DNA from: Planctomycetota bacterium
GTDB lineage: Bacteria > Planctomycetota > Phycisphaerae > Sedimentisphaerales > Anaerohalosphaeraceae
Direction of reading: 5' to 3'
Assembly (NCBI GenBank): GCA_003644215.1
Contig: QNBU01000008.1
Location: forward strand, 1-12,097
DNA: 12,097 nucleotides
How positions within the stretch are numbered: position 1 is the first letter of the stretch; every line of letters begins with the position of its first letter. The notes beneath the pieces were generated by a model. That model was given only the letters and a program-made list of their open reading frames with translations. It had not been told where the DNA came from and made no database searches. A program made the position numbers and the translations under genes. Below are positions 1 to 5,474 of the stretch, piece after piece.

Positions 1-165
1 ATTCGAAATTCCGATTTTCGTGTGCTTGTCCGAACGGCGTGTCCGGCGGTTCTGGTCGAGTGCGGCTATCTGAGTAATCCGTCTGATGCGTCCCTGCTTT
101 ATGACACTGATTTTCAGGATCGCATCGCCCGCTCCATCGCCAACGGCATCATCGCGGCCCTCTGA
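1..165 (+). CDS. N-acetylmuramoyl-L-alanine amidase, C-terminal end (partial)
   Basis: Only the last 54 codons are present; the gene begins upstream of the window and stops with TGA at 163-165. Amidase_3 enzymes cleave the amide bond between N-acetylmuramic acid and the stem peptide, usually in the periplasm. The visible stretch has the family's C-terminal signature: a PAVLVECGYLSNPSDASLL segment (residues about 15-33 of the fragment) followed by a closing helix ending IANGIIAAL. In Amidase_3 the Glu of VE.G.lSN is a catalytic/zinc-site residue, and here it is the Glu of VLVEC. Nothing after this motif suggests an added SPOR or SH3 domain, so the protein ends with the catalytic domain. The N-terminal part (signal peptide, AMIN domain) cannot be judged. 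Family assignment is firm; the exact paralog (AmiC- or CwlD-like) is unknown. Confidence 0.85.
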   Translation: MRNSDFRVLVRTACPAVLVECGYLSNPSDASLLYDTDFQDRIARSIANGIIAAL

Positions 166-196
166 TTCACTTCGGCGATGACCCCAATAAAGTCGC

Positions 197-224
197 TGGA
201 CATCATACCCAAAACCGCTATAAT
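197..224 (+). promoter_or_regulatory. Sigma-70-type promoter placing +1 at the manA start codon
   Basis: TGGACA (197-202), a 16-bp spacer and a perfect TATAAT (219-224). The last base of the -10 box lies seven bases before the ATG at 231, so the expected transcription start is the A of the start codon itself. No Shine-Dalgarno-like sequence lies between the -10 box and the ATG. This is the layout of a leaderless transcript. The assignment rests on consensus matching only. Confidence 0.55.
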
Positions 225-230
225 ATCAGT

Positions 231-1181
231 ATGAACCTATACCCCTTAAAATTTGGACCCATTTTCAAAGAACGCATCTGGGGCGGCCGGCAGATCGAAA
301 AGGTTTTCGGAAAAGACCTTCCCGCAGATGTCAAAATCGGTGAAAGCTGGGAACTGGCGGATCTTCCCTGTGATAAATCCACCATTGTCAACGGCTCGCT
401 GGCCGGGCAGACAATCGATCAGGTCATCGCCCAATTTGGCGTTGCCGTTACAGGTAAAGAAGGATACCGCCGGCCCTTGCCGCTATTGATCAAGATCCTC
501 GATGCGCAGGATGTCCTGAGCGTACAGGTACACCCGGACGCGGCGGCCTGTAAACGCATGGCCAAAGGCGACCCAAAAACCGAGTGCTGGTATATCATTG
601 ACGCCGAGCCGGGAGCAGTCATCTACAAAGGACTCAAGCCCGGCACAACACAACAGCAGTTTGCCGACGCCGTCGCAAACGGAACCTGCCAAGAGTATTT
701 GGTCAAAATCCCTGTCGCTGTCGGCGAATGTCATTTTTTGCCGTCAGGAACTTGCCACGCCATTGGAGCGGGTCTGCTCATCGCCGAAATCCAACAACCC
801 TCCGACACGACCTATCGCGTCTATGACTGGAACCGGATCGATCCGGCGAGCGGCCAAGGGCGGCCGTTGCATATTGAAGATGCGTTGGAATGTATTCACT
901 TCGATCCGACCGGAGACAACCTCTCGCTCAAAACGACCGGGCGGCTGGTGGACGCCGATGAGTTCAAAGTGGATAAGGGCCATCAAATCGCCGGTGCCGA
1001 AGTCTTGCTGACCAAACAGATGAAGGTCCTGCTCATCCTGAGCGGTTCCGGTCAATTTACGGCTGAAAACTCAAAACCGGTAGAATTCGACAAAGGCGAC
1101 TGCGTACTGATCCCGGCGGCATTTAACGGAGTTATGCAATTTGCCGCCGAGTGTGAATATCTTATCGCAACTCTCTGGTAA
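231..1181 (+). CDS. manA: Mannose-6-phosphate isomerase, class I
   Basis: A 316-residue cupin enzyme that interconverts mannose-6-phosphate and fructose-6-phosphate, feeding mannose into glycolysis or GDP-mannose synthesis. It matches the short class I form (about 315 aa, Bacillus ManA-like). Visible features are the N-terminal FGPIFKERIWGG segment (residues 8-19), IGESWELAD (36-44), QVHPD (99-103) with the presumed zinc ligand His101, presumed ligand Glu118 in KTECWY, HFLPSGTCHAIG (168-179) with presumed ligand His176, and the EIQQPSDTTYRVYDWNR stretch (186-202) typical of the active site. The C-terminal quarter is the variable second cupin. The start at 231 aligns with the family N-terminus, although it has no ribosome binding site and sits just downstream of a TATAAT box. 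The antiterminator gene follows 28 bp after the stop, so co-transcription is likely. Confidence 0.93.
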   Translation: MNLYPLKFGPIFKERIWGGRQIEKVFGKDLPADVKIGESWELADLPCDKSTIVNGSLAGQTIDQVIAQFGVAVTGKEGYRRPLPLLIKILDAQDVLSVQVHPDAAACKRMAKGDPKTECWYIIDAEPGAVIYKGLKPGTTQQQFADAVANGTCQEYLVKIPVAVGECHFLPSGTCHAIGAGLLIAEIQQPSDTTYRVYDWNRIDPASGQGRPLHIEDALECIHFDPTGDNLSLKTTGRLVDADEFKVDKGHQIAGAEVLLTKQMKVLLILSGSGQFTAENSKPVEFDKGDCVLIPAAFNGVMQFAAECEYLIATLW

Positions 1182-1209
1182 ACATAAAACTTCTTTGGAA
1201 TTGACAACC

Positions 1210-1761
1210 ATGTTGAAACTCAGCGAAAACCCGCCGCTTGTCTGGCCGGAAGAAATGTCGATTGCTGATTTCCAAGGCAATTGGTGGGTGGCGCATACGA
1301 AATCACGAAATGAAAAGGCGCTGGCCTGCCAACTGGTCAACAGAGAAGTACCTTATTTTCTGCCGATGCACTGGAAGGTTTCCAAATCCCGCGGCCGCAC
1401 CATTCGCTCACTGCTTCCGCTGTTTCCGGGCTATTTATTCTTTTGCGGCGGCGACGATCAGCGGATGGAAGTGCTTAAAACAAATCGAACGGCCGGCTTG
1501 ATCCCCGTCGAAGACCAGCAGCAGCTCGTGCGGGAACTGCGGCCCATTGAAACGATGCTCAAACTCGGTAAGACCGTCCTGCCGCATGACTATATTCAAG
1601 TCGGTCAGCAATGCCGCGTAACCGCCGGGCCGCTGGCGGGGACTGTAGGAATGGTCGTCCAAACACCAAAAGAAACGCGGCTGATTTTACAGGTCGATAT
1701 GCTGGGACAAGCCGCCAGCGTAGAGATTGCTTCGGACATGGTTGAAAAACTCGACGAATAG
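1210..1761 (+). CDS. NusG-family transcription antiterminator (UpxY/RfaH-like paralog)
   Basis: A 183-residue NusG paralog. NusG-family proteins bind RNA polymerase through the N-terminal NGN domain and act in elongation; specialised paralogs act on particular operons, often surface polysaccharide loci. The NGN domain covers about residues 24-115: it opens with NWWVAHTKSRNEKALA (24-39), typical of UpxY/RfaH-type members, and carries LFPGYLF (71-77). The KOW domain is at about 130-160 (VGQQCRVTAGPLAGTVGMVV), and the C-terminal VEIASDMVEKL is a normal family ending. The frame stays open upstream into manA, but ATG 1210 with GGAA at 1197-1200 is the sensible start. The N-terminal extension before NWW is somewhat long. 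No polysaccharide cluster is visible nearby, so its target is unknown. The housekeeping nusG is normally beside secE/rplK, which are absent here, so this is a paralog. Confidence 0.85.
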   Translation: MLKLSENPPLVWPEEMSIADFQGNWWVAHTKSRNEKALACQLVNREVPYFLPMHWKVSKSRGRTIRSLLPLFPGYLFFCGGDDQRMEVLKTNRTAGLIPVEDQQQLVRELRPIETMLKLGKTVLPHDYIQVGQQCRVTAGPLAGTVGMVVQTPKETRLILQVDMLGQAASVEIASDMVEKLDE

Positions 1762-1774
1762 AAAGGGTAAAACG

Positions 1775-2164
1775 ATGGACAAAATGGCCTATTTTGTATG
1801 CACTGTAGGGGCATTAACCGCCGCGTGGGCAATCACGGTACTGTCTAAGCCCGACTGGATGAAAAAAACGATTGGCTTTTTCAATAAAGGCAGAACGATC
1901 TATCTCGTGGTCGGATTGAAAAATACGATAGGGATCATCTTTCTGATTTTCGCCAGAGAGTGCCGGTGGACTGTATTCATTATTGTCATCGGCGTCCTGA
2001 TGATCAGCGGCACAACATTATTCTGTATGCTGCCCCTGGAAAAAATCAAGGCCTATCTAAACTGGTGGCTTGCCCGCCCGGTCTGGATGGTCCGACTCTG
2101 GGGCGTGATGGCAACTCTCTTTGGACTCTTGCTGATTTGGGCTGGAATGCCAAAAATAAATTAA
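1775..2164 (+). CDS. Small multi-pass membrane protein, function unknown
   Basis: A 129-residue very hydrophobic protein with four likely membrane helices, at about residues 5-22, 41-60, 64-84 and 106-124. Short charged loops separate them (KPDWMKKTIGFFNKGR at 25-40 and PLEKIKAYLNWWLARP at 87-102). I do not recognise the family. The start at ATG 1775 has an AAAGGG stretch (1762-1767) upstream and lies 13 bp after the stop of the antiterminator gene, which suggests one operon with manA and the nusG paralog. A longer reading of the frame from 1727 would overlap the antiterminator by 35 bp and has no support. No catalytic motif is visible. The Trp/Lys/Arg-rich loops suggest ordinary inner-membrane topology, and no signal peptide is separate from the first helix. 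Confidence 0.7.
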   Translation: MDKMAYFVCTVGALTAAWAITVLSKPDWMKKTIGFFNKGRTIYLVVGLKNTIGIIFLIFARECRWTVFIIVIGVLMISGTTLFCMLPLEKIKAYLNWWLARPVWMVRLWGVMATLFGLLLIWAGMPKIN

Positions 2165-2405
2165 CCTGGTGTTTTGTGCTGCAGCGCGATCTGAGGTTGC
2201 ATCACGACTATAACTTCTTGCCTATTAAGAGATTAACCTGTTTTGTGAAATTATAAATCCGAATATCGAAATCCTAAACAAATTCAAATCGTTTGTAGTT
2301 GTTTTATTGGATAACATATTGTAGTCTAAAGACTTATAACAAAATTAAAATTCAACAACCGGACAGCGGTGGAATTTTGTGTAACTTCTTTTAAGATAAG
2401 ATGTA

Positions 2406-2479
2406 GCGCTCGTAGCTCAGTCGGATAGAGCACCAGTTTCCTAAATTGGATGTCGCAGGTTCGAATCCTGCCGGGCGTG
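2406..2479 (+). tRNA. tRNA-Arg (anticodon CCT)
   Basis: A full cloverleaf can be folded by hand. The acceptor stem is 2406-2412 with 2472-2478, closed by a G-T first pair and with one further G-T pair. The D stem is GCTC/GAGC (2415-2418 with 2428-2431). The anticodon stem is CCAGT/ATTGG (2433-2437 with 2445-2449, one G-T pair) around the loop TTCCTAA, giving anticodon CCT at 2440-2442. The variable loop is 5 nt. The T arm is GCAGG/CCTGC around TTCGAAT (2455-2471). The discriminator base is G2479. The CCA tail is not encoded, since GTTCC follows. Anticodon CCT reads the AGG arginine codon. The gene stands alone, with no second tRNA next to it. Confidence 0.93.
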
Positions 2480-2855
2480 GTTCCTTCAGGGTCAACTATA
2501 ATTTATCCCGCATTGGCTCTAAGCCAAACATTAGGGGAGGGGTGACATCTTTCGTACCTTGAAAAGTAGATGAAAACAGCTGATCATTGCGATTCAAATT
2601 AAAACCCAGCAGTGTTATTATCGGACAAATGGAAGCAGACCCCCTGCATCTAACATATTTTGAGGCGATTCCCTTTTTGTGTGGACAAATAGGTTTGGCC
2701 GTTTTTGTTGCGATTTTTGTAAAAAAATAAATTACTGGTTTTTCGCTCTTATGAATTAGCCGAAATAGTAAGCGTGTCGTTGCTTAAAAGGGTTGCAATG
2801 TGTATAGGCAACGACAAAGAAGATTCTCGAAACGGGTTCGATTTGGAGAAGTAAA
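2480..2855. other. 376-bp intergenic region, no gene found
   Basis: AT-rich stretch between the tRNA and the response-regulator gene. No open frame of useful length and no RNA family was recognised. Two structures are visible. One is a 6-bp hairpin with a 3-base loop (TTGGCT at 2513-2518, AGCCAA at 2522-2527) and no T-run after it, so it is not a convincing terminator. The other is a perfect 9-bp inverted repeat (2775-2783 and 2808-2816) close to the downstream ribosome binding site. A weak promoter-like pair, TTGTTG (2705-2710) with TAAATT after 17 bp, is too poor to call. Confidence 0.5.
2775..2816 (+). promoter_or_regulatory. Inverted repeat / potential leader hairpin before the response regulator
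   Basis: TGTCGTTGC (2775-2783) and GCAACGACA (2808-2816) are perfect 9-bp inverted copies separated by 24 bases, ending 39 bp before the start codon of the receiver gene. It may be an operator or an RNA stem in the 5' leader. The loop itself contains another TTGCAA-like palindrome. There is no T-run, so it is not an ordinary terminator. The role is not known. Confidence 0.4.
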
Positions 2856-3281
2856 ATGTTTGATTTTTTCGGATTTGGCAAGAAAGCCGGCAAAACAAAG
2901 ATATTAGTTGTTGATGACGAACCGAATATCGTTCAGACGCTCAAGGATCGTCTCGAAATGAATGAATATACGGTTTTTACCGCATGTAATGGGCAGGAAG
3001 GACTGGAAGTCGCTAAGCAGGAATCTCCCGATCTGATTTTGCTGGATGTGATTATGCCGGTAATGGACGGCCATGAGGCCCTTGAGAATCTGCGGCAGGC
3101 CGACTGGGGCAAGGATATTTCCGTCATTATGCTTACGGCCCGAAGCCAGGCACAGGATATATCCCGCGCCAAGGCCTGTAATATTGAAGATTATATCATC
3201 AAGCCGTTTGATCTAAGCGAGCTTCTCGAAAAGATCGAGAGTGTTTTAGAACACAAGAAATCGCCCGTTTGCTCGGCCTGA
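2856..3281 (+). CDS. Single-domain response regulator (CheY-like receiver)
   Basis: A 141-residue stand-alone receiver domain. It would accept a phosphoryl group from a sensor histidine kinase and act through protein-protein contact, since no DNA-binding or enzymatic output domain follows. All key receiver residues are present: acidic pair Asp20-Asp21, phospho-acceptor Asp64 in LILLDVIMPVMDG, switch Thr94 in IMLTAR, and Lys116 in IIKPF. The N-terminal dozen residues (MFDFFGFGKKAGK) are an extension before the first beta strand, and a short tail ends in SPVCSA. The start at 2856 is supported by GGAGAAG (2845-2851) about 4 bp upstream. No cognate kinase is in the window, so the pathway (chemotaxis, phosphorelay or PatA-type) cannot be fixed. 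Confidence 0.9.
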   Translation: MFDFFGFGKKAGKTKILVVDDEPNIVQTLKDRLEMNEYTVFTACNGQEGLEVAKQESPDLILLDVIMPVMDGHEALENLRQADWGKDISVIMLTARSQAQDISRAKACNIEDYIIKPFDLSELLEKIESVLEHKKSPVCSA

Positions 3282-3315
3282 CAAAAAACGGTTGTCGCGG
3301 CTTTCGCTGGGGGCG

Positions 3316-3882
3316 TTAGTGGATATCGCCCCAGTTCATGGGCTGATTGTTTATGGATGTTATATCCATACTTTGAATGAACCATTGTTTTTCGATTTTT
3401 TCGTATTCAAACGCCATCTCAACAAAAAACAAACCGCCGGCACCGGTGTACTGATTATCATTGTTTAGGTGGACCACCACTTTCAACTCACTTTGGGCTT
3501 TGCTATCCTTGATAGAAATGACATGCGACTGGGTACGGATTTTTTCAATGGATGCTCTTGGCAGGATGCTCTCGATTGCTCTATTTAGTGCCGCTTTGTT
3601 TTCGTGTACTCTATCGGTGTAATCGCCGCTGATAAATTCCATGATGCGGTTTGCGTCGGTCTCTATCGCAGCGCGTTTACATGCCGGGACGATCACGCTG
3701 ACCGCTTCGTAGTCGGTTGTGAACGCAGCGTCCAGCCCGAACGCCAGCGCCGCCAGCAATACCGGAACCAGAAGCGGTTTATAACCCCATTCGGGCTTTT
3801 CTTGCCGTATGAGAGATGCGGCGACTAAAGCAACGCCCGCCAGTGTCAGTAGCAGCCAGGAGTTTTCAAGGACATTCCACAT
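3316..3882 (-). CDS. Membrane-anchored protein with extracytoplasmic NTF2-like domain, function unknown
   Basis: A 188-residue protein. Two hydrophobic segments (about residues 8-25 and 35-54) form a membrane hairpin. The soluble domain of about 130 residues after it alternates helices and strands (ACKRAAIETDANRIMEFI, then three or four beta strands ending EKQWFIQSMDI). That pattern resembles NTF2/DUF4440-like folds, but this is only a shape-based guess. I chose ATG 3882 because the complement has AGAGG five bases before it. A GTG at 3888 is in frame but lies inside that ribosome binding site. The gene begins 21 bp after the stop of the lipoprotein gene, so the two are probably co-transcribed and may work together at the envelope. 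The 3' end converges on the response-regulator gene with only 34 bp between the stops. Confidence 0.65.
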   Translation of the reverse strand: MWNVLENSWLLLTLAGVALVAASLIRQEKPEWGYKPLLVPVLLAALAFGLDAAFTTDYEAVSVIVPACKRAAIETDANRIMEFISGDYTDRVHENKAALNRAIESILPRASIEKIRTQSHVISIKDSKAQSELKVVVHLNNDNQYTGAGGLFFVEMAFEYEKIEKQWFIQSMDITSINNQPMNWGDIH

Positions 3883-3903
3883 AATCACCTCTGGTATTGA
3901 ATA

Positions 3904-4536
3904 CTACCGTGTAATAACTTTCTGCTCGGTCAGGACTTTGCCGGTGAGGTAATCGGTGAAGGTTACTTTAAGCGTCAACTCGGTAGGGTGGGCCGTGCCC
4001 ACGCGGTTTTTTGTTTCCCGGCCGGAAAGAACATCTTTTAGCGGGAGCTTGATGCGGTAGTATCCGGCGAAGAGGGTGCCGCCCCAGGTTTTGTGCAGTT
4101 CAGTTGGCTCGAGAGTCCATTCGGCTTCTTTGGCCTTATCCTCGCTTGCGTTGAGGTCCCAGAGCTGGATAGTGACCTTGCCGATGGCTTTGGTGTAATC
4201 CTGTGCGGTGTCCAGCGGTTCAAGATAGACTACGAGTATTTCTTTTGTGCCGTTGTCGTCTTTATCATAGAAGCCAGTGCGTTTGCCGATGCGGATTTTT
4301 TCAAGCGTATCCAGCGCGTCCAATCGAGCCGCCGCGTCAAGGATCGAAAGCGTGTTGACTTGCTCGGCCAGTTGTGTGTTTTCGGATTCCAGAGATTGAA
4401 CCCGCATTGACAGGTCGGTGTTTTCCTGTATGCAGGCTTCGAGGGTGTCCCACGATCGCTTTTTCCCGCCGCTGCATCCGGCCAGCAGCACAGCGGCCAG
4501 AGCGATAAAAATGAACCAATCGATCCGTCGTTTCAT
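3904..4536 (-). CDS. Predicted lipoprotein with coiled coil, function unknown
   Basis: A 210-residue protein. It starts with a type II signal peptide: MKRR, a hydrophobic core, and lipobox LLAGC with Cys21 as the lipid-modified residue. A heptad-like coiled coil follows at about residues 32-66 (rich in Leu, Glu and Gln). From about 79 onward comes a beta-rich domain whose strands include KEILVVYLEPL, GKVTIQLWDL, YYRIKLPL and LTLKVTFTDYLTGKVL. This resembles an immunoglobulin- or C2-like sandwich, but no family is recognised. The start is supported by GGAGA (complement of 4543-4547) 6 bases before ATG. Oddly, a palindromic DNA repeat lies inside the coding region at 3988-4002 and gives the residues RVGTAHPTEL (178-187), which look like an insertion between two strands. 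The protein is probably anchored in a membrane and co-transcribed with the downstream membrane protein. Confidence 0.72.
   Translation of the reverse strand: MKRRIDWFIFIALAAVLLAGCSGGKKRSWDTLEACIQENTDLSMRVQSLESENTQLAEQVNTLSILDAAARLDALDTLEKIRIGKRTGFYDKDDNGTKEILVVYLEPLDTAQDYTKAIGKVTIQLWDLNASEDKAKEAEWTLEPTELHKTWGGTLFAGYYRIKLPLKDVLSGRETKNRVGTAHPTELTLKVTFTDYLTGKVLTEQKVITR
3988..4002. repeat. Palindromic repeat inside the lipoprotein gene
   Basis: GTGGGC (3988-3993), loop CGT, GCCCAC (3997-4002): a perfect 6-bp stem within the sequence TAGGGTGGGCCGTGCCCACG. It is read in frame as part of RVGTAHPTEL. From memory, this GTGGGC-N3-GCCCAC word with the GTAHPT translation is a dispersed repeat in many environmental bacteria; I could not check that here. 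Confidence 0.55.
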
Positions 4537-4550
4537 TTTGTTTCTCCATA

Positions 4551-4650
4551 GACCCCGGAGGGGTCATAACAACAATAGCCGCGGGTGTAGGCCATAGGCC
4601 GAAACCCGTGGTAAAGAACCCACAAAACAATCACAACCCCAAAGGGGTTG
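4551..4650 (-). repeat. Palindromic repeat unit 1 (three hairpins)
   Basis: Read on the minus strand, the unit has three palindromes. Hairpin A is CAACCCC/GGGGTTG (4634-4650, 7-bp stem, 3-nt loop). The larger hairpin B (4578-4611) has CCACGGGT pairing with ACCCGCGG through one G-T wobble and an inner GGCC/GGCC stem. Hairpin C is GACCCC/GGGGTC (4551-4565, 6-bp stem). Hairpin C ends three bases before the GGAG ribosome binding site of the lipoprotein gene, so this unit lies in that gene's leader. Confidence 0.75.
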
Positions 4651-4671
4651 AATAAAAACGGTTCAGTTATT

Positions 4672-4772
4672 CGACCCATACAGGGTCGTAAATTATTACG
4701 CATCTAACCACGGGTTTCAGTCGCTTCGCTCTCTGCACCCGCGGCTATTATTATTGAAGCCCTACGGGCTTC
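4672..4772 (+). repeat. Palindromic repeat unit 2 (three hairpins), inverted relative to unit 1
   Basis: On the plus strand, hairpin A is CGACCC/GGGTCG (4672-4688, 5-nt loop). Hairpin B is CCACGGGT with ACCCGCGG (4708-4744). Hairpin C is GAAGCCC/GGGCTTC (4756-4772, perfect 7-bp stem, 3-nt loop). It shares ACCACGGGTTTC and CACCCGCGGCTATT with the reverse complement of unit 1, while the bases between those two words differ (13 versus 17). Hairpin C lies 8 bp beyond the stop codon of the clpP gene and could act as a 3' stem for that transcript, although an AAT-repeat rather than a T-run follows it. Confidence 0.75.
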
Positions 4773-4780
4773 TCCGAACT

Positions 4781-5410
4781 TTATTTCTTCTTTTCGTCTT
4801 TTGTGACATGCGGGGCCTTTTGCAGGATTTTGTCGGCGAGTCCGTAGTTAATGGACTCGTCGGCTTCCAGCCAGAGGTTGCGGTCGCAGTCCTTTTCAAT
4901 ATCTTTGGCGTCTTTACCGGTGTGTTTGGACAGGACATCATAAAGCCGTTCCCTTAGTCGCAGGATTTCTTTGGCCTCAATCTCCAGATCGGTCGCCGGC
5001 CCCTGCATCACGCCGGAGATCAGCGGCTGATGCAGCAGGATTCGGCTGTTGGGCAGCATATAGCGTTTGTCTTTGGCGCCGCCTGCAAACAGGACCGACC
5101 CCATGCTTGCGGCCTGGCCAACGCAATAAGTCGCCACATCACATCGCAAAAACTGCATCGTGTCATAGATGGCCATCCCGGAGGTAATGACGCCGCCGGG
5201 GGAGTTGATGTAAAAATGAATGTCCGCCTCATCGTTTTCATTGCTCAAAAACAGCATCTGAGCGATAATCAGATTGGCGACATCATCGTCCACGCCGCCG
5301 CCGAGAAAAATGATCCGGTCTTTCAGCAATCGGGAGAAAATATCATAGGCCCGTTCGCCGCGGCCGCTTTGTTCAACAACAATCGGTACTAAATGACTAT
5401 TCAATGCCAT
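4781..5410 (-). CDS. clpP: ATP-dependent Clp protease proteolytic subunit with Asp-to-Asn triad change
   Basis: A 209-residue ClpP, the barrel-forming serine peptidase that degrades proteins unfolded by ClpX/ClpA/ClpC. Key parts are the N-terminal axial segment LVPIVVEQSGRGERAYDIFSRLLKDRI (7-33), YINSPGG (67-73), GQAASMGS (98-105) with nucleophile Ser102, LLHQP (125-129) with His127, and the handle helix (140-162). Aligned by eye to Bacillus ClpP, the catalytic Asp of T-D-R-D becomes Asn178 (C-D-R-N; codon AAC on the minus strand at 4879-4877). The C-terminus is short and lysine-rich (KDEKKK). The start is supported by GAGG shortly upstream of ATG. The gene lies 64 bp downstream of a second clpP on the same strand, so the two subunits probably form one operon and perhaps a mixed ClpP1P2 complex. 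Confidence 0.95.
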   Translation of the reverse strand: MALNSHLVPIVVEQSGRGERAYDIFSRLLKDRIIFLGGGVDDDVANLIIAQMLFLSNENDEADIHFYINSPGGVITSGMAIYDTMQFLRCDVATYCVGQAASMGSVLFAGGAKDKRYMLPNSRILLHQPLISGVMQGPATDLEIEAKEILRLRERLYDVLSKHTGKDAKDIEKDCDRNLWLEADESINYGLADKILQKAPHVTKDEKKK

Positions 5411-5474
5411 AATGATTCCTCGTTATTCAGGTTTCAGTCCTCAAGTCTCAGGCCTAAAGCCGCAAGTCTATATT

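Noticed and set aside
1201..1229. TTGACA at 1201-1206 as a promoter for the NusG paralog
   Set aside because: No acceptable -10 box at 16-18 bp spacing (CGAAAA at the 17-bp position), and it overlaps the start codon region.
2513..2527. Hairpin TTGGCT/AGCCAA as the tRNA terminator
   Set aside because: Only a 6-bp stem with no following T-run.
4551..4772. CRISPR array
   Set aside because: The palindromes differ from each other, spacing is irregular and the units are inverted rather than direct repeats; there are no cas genes.
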